Part shown: positions 1 to 4,610 of the stretch, one piece after another | Numbering within the stretch: the first letter of the stretch is position 1 | How the letters are laid out: every line of letters begins with the position of its first letter | DNA from: Pseudomonadota bacterium | GTDB lineage: Bacteria; Pseudomonadota; Alphaproteobacteria; Rhizobiales; Beijerinckiaceae | Length of the DNA stretch: 5,795 nt | Direction of reading: 5' to 3' | Assembly: GCA_023393655.1 (NCBI GenBank) | Contig: JAEWKP010000451.1 | Coordinates: 1 to 5,795, forward strand | Notes under the pieces: generated by a model | Told to the model about the DNA's origin: nothing | What the model saw: the letters and a program-made list of their open reading frames with translations, nothing else | The model's database searches: none | Translations under genes and position numbers: made by a program

Positions 1-1053
1 GACCTGAAGGGCGCCAAGGAAGTCCGCGACGTCTCCGGCTATATCGTCTCGCCCGGCCTGATCGACCTGCACACCCATGTCTACTGGGGCGGCACCTCGC
101 TCGGCATCGATGCGGACGAATTCTGCCGCGTTTCCGGCGTCACCACCTCGGTCGATACCGGCTCGGCCGGCCCCGGCAACTGGGCGGGCTTCCGCAAGCA
201 TGTCATCGAGCCGAGCCAGGCACGCATCCTCGCCTATCTCCATGTCTCGCATGCCGGCATCTACGGCTTCGACCATCGCGTCATGGTCGGCGAGAGCGGC
301 GACATGCGCCTGATGAACCCGATCGACTGCGCCAAGGTCGCCGACGAGAACCGCGACTACATCGTCGGCATCAAGGTCCGTGTCGGCCTGCATGCCTCGG
401 GCGACCAGGGCACCAAGCCGTTGAACATCGCGCTGCAGGTCGCTGACGAGATCGGCATGCCCCTGATGTGCCATATCGACCATCCGCCGCCATCCTATGA
501 AGAGGTCATCGGCATGCTGCGGCCGGGCGACGTGCTGACCCATGCCTTCCGCCCGTTCCCGAACGCGCCCGCGACCGCGCAGGGCACGGTGAAGCCCGAG
601 GTTCTGGCGGCCCGCAAGCGCGGCGTCATCTTCGACATCGGCCACGGCAAGGGCTCGTTCTCCTTCAAGACCACCCGCGCCATGCTGGCCAACGGCTTCG
701 AGCCGGACGTGATCTCGTCGGACGTGCACAAGCTCTGCATCGACGGCCCGGCCTATGACCAGGTCACCACCATGTCGAAATTCCTCTGCATGGGCATGAG
801 CCTGAACAACGTCATCGCCGCCTCGACGGTGAACGCCGCCATGGCGCTGAAGCGGCCGGAATACGGTTCGCTCAAGGTCGGCTCGCTCGGCGACGCGACG
901 ATCCTGACCGTGAAGGAAGGCAAGTTCGACTATGTCGACGTGGTCGGCGAGCACCTGATCGGCGACAGGAAGTTCGTCTCCGAGGGTGTCGTGCTCAAGG
1001 GCAAGTGGTGGCACCCGAAGCGGACCGGCAAGTTCCCGAAGGTCGCGGCGTAG
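1..1053 (+). CDS. Amidohydrolase/deacetylase family metallohydrolase (COG3964 type), 5' partial
   Basis: The frame is open from base 1 to the TAG at 1051-1053, giving 350 visible residues. The family is usually about 380-400 residues, so roughly the first 40 are missing. The metal-site pattern of the amidohydrolase TIM barrel is complete: HxH in PGLIDLHTHVY (residues 24-26), a probable carboxylated lysine in GIKVRVG (K125), histidines in MCHIDHPP (H158) and LTHAF (H181), and the catalytic aspartate in SSDVHK (D241). The C-terminal stretch (LKVGSLGDATILTV) is the usual small beta-sandwich return. Relatives are often mislabelled dihydroorotase. As known for the family, characterised COG3964 members such as Atu3266 hydrolyse acetylated R-hydroxy acids and N-acetyl-D-amino acids. 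I infer a cytoplasmic deacylase acting on an N- or O-acyl D-configured substrate, which fits the downstream PLP enzyme. It is the first visible gene of a four-gene operon. Family call firm, substrate uncertain. Confidence 0.9.
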   Translation, partial: DLKGAKEVRDVSGYIVSPGLIDLHTHVYWGGTSLGIDADEFCRVSGVTTSVDTGSAGPGNWAGFRKHVIEPSQARILAYLHVSHAGIYGFDHRVMVGESGDMRLMNPIDCAKVADENRDYIVGIKVRVGLHASGDQGTKPLNIALQVADEIGMPLMCHIDHPPPSYEEVIGMLRPGDVLTHAFRPFPNAPATAQGTVKPEVLAARKRGVIFDIGHGKGSFSFKTTRAMLANGFEPDVISSDVHKLCIDGPAYDQVTTMSKFLCMGMSLNNVIAASTVNAAMALKRPEYGSLKVGSLGDATILTVKEGKFDYVDVVGEHLIGDRKFVSEGVVLKGKWWHPKRTGKFPKVAA

Positions 1054-1059
1054 ACTTCC

Positions 1060-1569
1060 ATGTCACGCCAACCGGGCTGGCGCCGCATGGCGCCGGCCGA
1101 TCTGCCGGCCGTGATGGCGATCGCGGCCGTCGTGCATCCGGACTACCCCGAGGACGAGGCGGTCTTCGCCGAGCGGCTGCAACAGGCGCCCGAGGGCTGC
1201 CATGTGCTGGCCGGCGAGGGCGGTGCGCTGCAGGGCTATCTCGTCAGCCATCCCTGGCCGGCGGGCACCGTCCCGGCCCTGAATTCCCTGCTTGGCGATA
1301 TCCCGAAGGGCGTCGCCAACTGGTATCTTCACGACCTCGCCCTGCTGCCGGCGGGGCGCGGCAGCGGGGCGGCGGGAGCGATCGTCGCCGCGATCGCCCG
1401 TCATGTCGCCGGAGCCGGCTATACGAGCCTGGCGCTGGTCGCGGTCAACGATTCGACCGGCTTCTGGCGCCGGCAGGGTTTTCGCGAGGTGCATGAGCCC
1501 ACGCTTGATCGCAAGCTCGCCAGCTATGACGATGCGGCCCGCTATATGCGCCGCGATATCAACGGCTGA
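1060..1569 (+). CDS. GNAT family N-acetyltransferase
   Basis: This is a 169-residue single-domain protein of normal GNAT length. It begins with RRMAPADLPAVMAIA, the usual beta1-alpha1 opening. The acetyl-CoA pyrophosphate loop is seen in LALLPAGRGSGAAG (residues 93-106, R/GxGxG/A type), preceded by the beta4 strand WYLHDLAL. Motif B is VNDSTGFWRRQGF (129-141), the common asparagine plus aromatic-x-x-x-GF pattern. It would transfer acetyl from acetyl-CoA to an amine; the acceptor cannot be read from sequence. The start lies 6 bases after the stop of the amidohydrolase gene with no good Shine-Dalgarno (a GAAGG at 1038-1042 is too distant), so translation is probably coupled to the upstream gene. 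An in-frame ATG at 1087 is a possible alternative start. Context suggests it may acetylate the same amine that the upstream deacylase could release, but this is inference. Confidence 0.88.
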   Translation: MSRQPGWRRMAPADLPAVMAIAAVVHPDYPEDEAVFAERLQQAPEGCHVLAGEGGALQGYLVSHPWPAGTVPALNSLLGDIPKGVANWYLHDLALLPAGRGSGAAGAIVAAIARHVAGAGYTSLALVAVNDSTGFWRRQGFREVHEPTLDRKLASYDDAARYMRRDING

Positions 1570-1601
1570 TGCGTCCGGCATCGGCGAGAAAAGACCGACG
1601 T

Positions 1602-1609
1602 GAGGAGAG
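1602..1609 (+). promoter_or_regulatory. Shine-Dalgarno of the RidA-family gene
   Basis: GAGGAGAG lies 7 bases before the ATG at 1617. It decides the start: an in-frame ATG at 1569 (overlapping the GNAT stop as TGATG) would add 16 charged residues, but it has no ribosome site and is not needed for the fold. Confidence 0.8.
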
Positions 1610-1616
1610 AAACGCC

Positions 1617-2075
1617 ATGAGCGCCGAAGACAGGCTGAAGGAACTGGGGCTGACCCTGCCGGACGTGCCGACGCCGGTCGCGACCTATGTCAGCTTCAAG
1701 CAGGTCGGTGATCTGGTCTATCTCTCGGGCCAGGGTCCGAAGCGGGCCGACGGCACCTATCCGACCGGCAAGGTCGGCAAGGACGTCACGATCGAGGAAG
1801 CCTACCAGCACGCGCGGCAGACCGGCCTCGGCCTGCTCGCCGCGATGAAGAAGGCGGTCGGCTCGCTCGACAAGGTCGAGGTGGTCAAGCTGCTCGGCAT
1901 GGTCAACGCCGTCCCGGATTTCGCCGATCAGCCCAAGGTCATCAACGGCTGCTCGGACCTGTTCGTCGCCGTTCTCGGCGACCGCGGCCGCCACGCCCGC
2001 TCGGCCGTCGGCATGGGTTCGCTGCCCAACAACATGACCGTCGAGATCGAAGTCATCATCAAGGTGTTGCCATGA
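1617..2075 (+). CDS. RidA family protein (YjgF/YER057c/UK114), reactive imine/enamine deaminase
   Basis: This 152-residue protein is longer than E. coli RidA (128) and matches the longer subgroup that opens with RLKELGLTLPDVPTPVATYV. Conserved parts are LVYLSGQGP (34-41), the GxVGxD segment (GKVGKDV, 51-57), the helix EEAYQHARQTGLGLLAAMKKAVGSL and the C-terminal block ARSAVGMGSLP..MTVEIEVI. The arginine of that block (R128) corresponds to the RidA arginine that binds the substrate carboxylate, and E145 to the glutamate of its active site, so it should be catalytically competent. The family forms cytosolic trimers and hydrolyses 2-aminoacrylate and related imines/enamines made by PLP enzymes to 2-oxo acids and ammonia. 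Its TGA overlaps the ATG of the following PLP-enzyme gene (ATGA, 2072-2075), pointing to matched synthesis of an enamine producer and its scavenger. The operon-specific substrate is inferred. Confidence 0.93.
   Translation: MSAEDRLKELGLTLPDVPTPVATYVSFKQVGDLVYLSGQGPKRADGTYPTGKVGKDVTIEEAYQHARQTGLGLLAAMKKAVGSLDKVEVVKLLGMVNAVPDFADQPKVINGCSDLFVAVLGDRGRHARSAVGMGSLPNNMTVEIEVIIKVLP
2061..2075 (+). promoter_or_regulatory. Ribosome site and ATGA stop/start overlap joining RidA and PLP-enzyme genes
   Basis: An AAGGTG at 2061-2066, inside the end of the RidA reading frame, stands 5 bases before the ATG at 2072. The ATG shares bases with the RidA stop TGA (2073-2075). This is a classic arrangement for translational coupling and fixes the start of the PLP enzyme. 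Confidence 0.75.
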
Positions 2076-3193
2076 CCGTGACCGCGACCACCTCCAGGGC
2101 CGTCGACCAGCCGGCCGCTACCCCGCTCGCCGCCGAGATCGCCCGCGTCTACGGTACGCCAGCCGTGGTGATCGATCTCGACAAGGTCGATGCCAATATC
2201 GCCCGCCTTCAGGCTGCCTGCGACGCCGCGGGCGTCGCCAATCGCCCGCATATCAAGACGCATAAATCGCCCGAACTGGCGCGCCTCCAGATCGAGGCCG
2301 GTGCGCGGGGCATCACCTGCCAGAAGCTCGGCGAGGCCGAGGTCATGGCCGATGGCGGCATCGACGACATCCTGATCAGCTACAACATCATCGGCGAGGA
2401 GAAGCTCGGCCGTCTCGGCGCGCTCCAGCGCCGGGTCCGGATGATCGTCGCCGCCGACAACCCCGTCACCATCTCCGGCCTGCCGCGCGCCGGCGAGATC
2501 GCCGGCCGCGATCTGGAGGTCGTCATCGAATGCGATACCGGCCGCAAGCGCGCCGGCGTCGAGACGCCAGGCGAGGCGGTCGAGCTCGCCAAGATGGTCG
2601 CGGCCTCGCCCGGCCTGCGCTTCGCCGGCTTCCTGATGTACCCGCCGGAGGATGGCTGGGAGCGGACGCAGGTCTTCCTCGACACCGCCAATGCCGGCCT
2701 GCGCGATGCCGGCCTCAAGGCCGATATCGTCTCGACCGGCGGCTCGCCCAACATCCCCAACATGGGCAAGCTGAAGGGCTCGACCGAGCACCGTTCGGGC
2801 ACCTCGATCTTCAACGACCGCATGCAGATCGCGGCCGGCGTCGCGACGCTCGAGGATTGCGCGCTCACCGTCTACGCGACGGTGGTGAGCCGGGCGGGAG
2901 CGGAGCGCGGCATCCTCGATTCCGGTTCCAAGACGCTGACCAGCGACAAGGGCAATCTCGACGGCCACGGTTATATCCTGGAATATCCGGCGGCGCGGAT
3001 CGCGCAATTCGCCGAAGAGCACGGCTTCCTCGATCTCTCCGCCTCGAACAAGCGCCCGCTTGTCGGCGAGGTCGTGCGCGTCGTGCCGAACCATGTCTGC
3101 GTCGTCGTCAACATGGTCGATCGCCTGATCACCGTGCGCGGTGACAAGCTGATCGGGGAATTGCCGGTTGCGGCGCGCGGCCGCCTGACCTGA
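2072..3193 (+). CDS. DSD1/D-threonine aldolase-like PLP-dependent enzyme (fold type III), probable D-hydroxy-amino-acid dehydratase
   Basis: 373 residues, the normal family length. After about 17 non-conserved residues comes the alanine-racemase-like barrel (TPAVVIDLDKVDANI). The PLP lysine is K62 in RPHIKTHKSPELA. Further family signatures are GITCQKLGEAEVMADGGIDDILISYNI, VVIECDTGRKRAGV, VSTGGSPNIP (phosphate-binding end) and EHRSGTSIFND. The C-terminal beta domain has PNHVC (H341, C343), the metal pair that completes the active site. Known dehydratases of this family (eukaryotic D-serine dehydratase, bacterial D-threo-3-hydroxyaspartate dehydratase) use His plus Cys at this position, while characterised D-threonine aldolase uses His plus Asp. 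I therefore lean to a metal-assisted dehydratase giving an enamine, then a 2-oxo acid and ammonia. This matches the coupled RidA gene directly upstream. The substrate (D-serine, D-threonine, 3-hydroxyaspartate or another) is not determinable. It is the last gene of the left operon. Confidence 0.88.
   Translation: MTVTATTSRAVDQPAATPLAAEIARVYGTPAVVIDLDKVDANIARLQAACDAAGVANRPHIKTHKSPELARLQIEAGARGITCQKLGEAEVMADGGIDDILISYNIIGEEKLGRLGALQRRVRMIVAADNPVTISGLPRAGEIAGRDLEVVIECDTGRKRAGVETPGEAVELAKMVAASPGLRFAGFLMYPPEDGWERTQVFLDTANAGLRDAGLKADIVSTGGSPNIPNMGKLKGSTEHRSGTSIFNDRMQIAAGVATLEDCALTVYATVVSRAGAERGILDSGSKTLTSDKGNLDGHGYILEYPAARIAQFAEEHGFLDLSASNKRPLVGEVVRVVPNHVCVVVNMVDRLITVRGDKLIGELPVAARGRLT
3172..3185 (+). 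repeat. GC-only inverted repeat at the end of the PLP-enzyme gene
   Basis: GGCG and CGCC flank six bases just before the stop codon at 3191-3193 and include a GCGGCCGC palindrome (3177-3184). No T-run follows and it is inside coding sequence, so it is at most a weak stem; it may simply reflect Arg/Ala codons. Confidence 0.2.
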
Positions 3194-3194
3194 G

Positions 3195-3785
3195 TTAGTT
3201 CTGCAGGACCTTCGATCCCTTGATCGTGACATTGCCGGACGCCTTGGCCTCAATGCGTCCGGATGCCTTGAGCGTGATATCGCGCCCCTGCAACTCGACG
3301 CTGCCGTCCTTCTTCATGCTCAGCCTGGCGTCGCCGCTCTTGAGCGTTGCCGCGTCGGCGCTTTCGATCGCAAGCGTCTTGCCGACGCTGACGGCCATGC
3401 CCGCTCCGACGCTCATCGCCATCTCCTTGCCGGCCGTGATGGCGAAGTTCTGCCCGCTGTCGATATCGCAGCCCACCGCCGCAGCGACGTTGAAGCTCCG
3501 GGTTTCGAACGAGGCTTCATGACCGCTGCTGACGCGCAGGCGGTTGCCGACGACCATGGTGGCGTTGGCGCCTGCGGTCACGGAGAGATTGGCCCCGGCA
3601 GTCAGCGTCATCACGCTGCCCGCGGTGAGCGCAATGCCCATCCCGCAATTGACGATCAGAGAGCCCGGCGCGTTGATGACGACATTACCGCCGCGGTCCG
3701 CCGATATCGCCTGGAGCAGGGCTGAGACCTGCGCCTCCAGCGTGGCGATGCGCTTCTGGAGGGCTTCGGTGTTCGGATCGGCCAT
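3195..3785 (-). CDS. Orphan VgrG/gp5 C-terminal-like beta-helix repeat protein with N-terminal coiled coil
   Basis: 196 residues, ATG at 3785-3783, TAA at 3197-3195. Residues 7-27 form a clean heptad (L9, I13, L16, V20, L23, I27 at a/d), predicted as a coiled-coil oligomer. From about residue 33 to the end the protein is roughly 20 tandem octad-like units with alternating small and hydrophobic residues closing on G or S, such as MGIALTAG, SVMTLTAG, ANLSVTAG, QNFAITAG, KEMAMSVG and AGMAVSVG. The last part (SGDARLSMKKDGSVELQG, then KASGNVTIKGSK) closely resembles the end of VgrG/DUF2345 and the T4 gp5 needle, which is a trimeric beta-helix. It has no gp27-like or OB-fold domain, no signal peptide and no membrane segment. 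No secretion or tail gene is nearby. It could be an orphan spike tip, a remnant, or an independent structural protein; function unknown. GC looks slightly lower than in its neighbours by small hand samples. Confidence 0.82.
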   Translation of the reverse strand: MADPNTEALQKRIATLEAQVSALLQAISADRGGNVVINAPGSLIVNCGMGIALTAGSVMTLTAGANLSVTAGANATMVVGNRLRVSSGHEASFETRSFNVAAAVGCDIDSGQNFAITAGKEMAMSVGAGMAVSVGKTLAIESADAATLKSGDARLSMKKDGSVELQGRDITLKASGRIEAKASGNVTIKGSKVLQN

Positions 3786-3790
3786 CGCAT

Positions 3791-3795
3791 TCCCC
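3791..3795 (-). promoter_or_regulatory. Shine-Dalgarno of the beta-helix gene
   Basis: On the minus strand GGGGA lies 5 bases before the ATG at 3785-3783. Another ATG sits between them, but it is out of frame. Its own ribosome site and an 83-base upstream gap leave room for independent expression, though I see no convincing -35/-10 pair. Confidence 0.5.
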
Positions 3796-3811
3796 GCTCG
3801 CCGGCATGGCA

Positions 3812-3830
3812 GGATGACGAAGCGTCACCC
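3812..3830 (-). other. Small hairpin in the gap between DUF1028 and beta-helix genes
   Basis: The minus-strand RNA can form an 8-bp stem with one G-U pair and a CUU loop (GGGTGACG / CGTCATCC). On the plus strand the same position is an A-C mismatch, so the structure favours minus-strand transcripts. It starts about 38 bases after the DUF1028 stop, but no T-run follows, so it is not a typical intrinsic terminator. It may be an attenuating or RNA-stabilising hairpin, or chance. Confidence 0.3.
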
Positions 3831-3868
3831 TATCACGTACCAGGCGTGTCGAGAATGCATTTGGCCGG

Positions 3869-4597
3869 TCAGCTTTCCGGGTGCCGGGCGTTCCAGGCAG
3901 CCGCATAGTCCGTGCAGAGACGATCGAGCTCGGTCCGGTCGGTGACGCCGGCGGGGCGCCCGCGCGAGGGCGAGGCCTGCTGGAACGGTACGGAGCGCTG
4001 ATGCGCCACGCGCCAGAGCCGCCGCAGCTCCTTCAGCGGATCCGTGTGATCATCGACGCGGATATCGATGCTCGGCACCGGTTCACCGGCCCAGATGCGG
4101 ATCGCGGCGGATTGCTTGCCGCGCTTGTCGCCGCCGGCCTTCTCGCCGGCTTCCAGCGCCACGAGCAGGCGCTCGTCGAAATCGAGCGCCGAGGAGGCGA
4201 TATAGACCTTCAGGGTCTCCTGCACGACCTCGGGCCCGGCGAGCATGTTGCCGGCGACCGAGACCTGTGGCCCGTCGACGGCGCCGCACCAGTCGATGCA
4301 GGCGGTGCCCGTATGCGAGGCGATCTTCCCGTCGCGGTCGATGACATGGAGCTGGCGATGGGCGCGCCCCTCGTCGGCAGCCGTCAGGGTCGCGATGATC
4401 TCGACGGCTGAGCGCCCCTCCTGCAACAGCCTCAGGCCGTCGATTCCATAGAGCGGGTTGACGAAGGCCTGTGTTGCGATCGCCCCGATCCGCCCCCCGC
4501 CATAGGGCACGCGGGCACCGACGGCGAAGGCGCAGGTCGAGACGGCGACGCCATAGGCGCCGGTCGCGGCGTCGCGGGCGACAATGGACCAGGTCAT
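3869..4597 (-). CDS. DUF1028 domain protein (COG3342, putative Ntn-hydrolase superfamily)
   Basis: 242 residues covering the whole family length. The typical blocks are MTWSIVARD (1-9), GVAVSTCAFAVGARVP (16-31), GAIATQAFVNPLYG (38-51), RQLHVIDRDGKIASHTG (81-97), the segment VDGPQVSVAGNMLAG (107-121), GDKRGKQSAAIRI (156-168) and IDIRVDDHTDPLKEL (178-191). The family has been placed in the Ntn-hydrolase superfamily. Thr2 directly after the initiator Met would be the natural N-terminal nucleophile once Met is removed; that is inference. No substrate is established. The start is supported by a GAGGA at 4606-4610 (minus strand) 8 bases upstream, which overlaps the stop codon of the GGT-family gene. 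The 11-base gap makes the two an operon. DUF1028 genes are commonly found beside GGT-like and peptide-uptake genes, so an amide or peptide hydrolysis role is plausible. The last 30-40 residues are less conserved. No signal peptide is seen, so it is likely cytoplasmic. Confidence 0.9.
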   Translation of the reverse strand: MTWSIVARDAATGAYGVAVSTCAFAVGARVPYGGGRIGAIATQAFVNPLYGIDGLRLLQEGRSAVEIIATLTAADEGRAHRQLHVIDRDGKIASHTGTACIDWCGAVDGPQVSVAGNMLAGPEVVQETLKVYIASSALDFDERLLVALEAGEKAGGDKRGKQSAAIRIWAGEPVPSIDIRVDDHTDPLKELRRLWRVAHQRSVPFQQASPSRGRPAGVTDRTELDRLCTDYAAAWNARHPES

Positions 4598-4605
4598 GCG
4601 ATCAT

Positions 4606-4610
4606 TCCTC
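4606..4610 (-). promoter_or_regulatory. Shine-Dalgarno of the DUF1028 gene overlapping the GGT stop
   Basis: Minus-strand TGAGGA contains both the end of the GGT-family reading frame (TGA, 4611-4609) and the GAGGA ribosome site for the ATG at 4597. Terminating ribosomes would sit on the next gene's start region, suggesting coupled translation. Confidence 0.65.

Noticed and set aside
1063..1581. Minus-strand open frame of 172 codons almost exactly mirroring the GNAT gene.
   Set aside because: It mirrors third-position GC bias. The plus-strand frame has the acetyl-CoA loop and motif B; the mirror frame has only Arg/Gly/Asp-rich sequence and no recognisable fold.
1569..1616. Longer start for the RidA gene at the TGATG overlap with the GNAT stop.
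   Set aside because: The extra 16 residues are mostly charged and unlike the family, and a strong GAGGAG lies 7 bases before the ATG at 1617.
1928..3253. A 441-codon open frame on the minus strand opposite the RidA and PLP-enzyme genes, longer than the sense genes.
   Set aside because: Its product is a compositionally skewed D/R/A/G-rich string with no domain pattern. The sense frames show clear family motifs, active-site residues and ribosome sites. Long antisense frames are common opposite GC-rich genes.
3195..3785. Beta-helix gene as evidence of a prophage or T6SS locus.
   Set aside because: No tail, baseplate, Hcp, PAAR, integrase or repeat boundary is visible. The window shows only the isolated gene between metabolic operons.
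3838..3868. Sigma70-like promoter for the beta-helix gene (minus strand TCGACA with a downstream TAGGGT).
   Set aside because: The spacer is only 14 bases and the -10 match is poor; not better than chance.
3881..4411. Plus-strand open frame of 176 codons opposite the DUF1028 gene.
   Set aside because: The DUF1028 frame matches its family over full length with a good ribosome site. The opposite frame has no recognisable domain and no sensible start signal.
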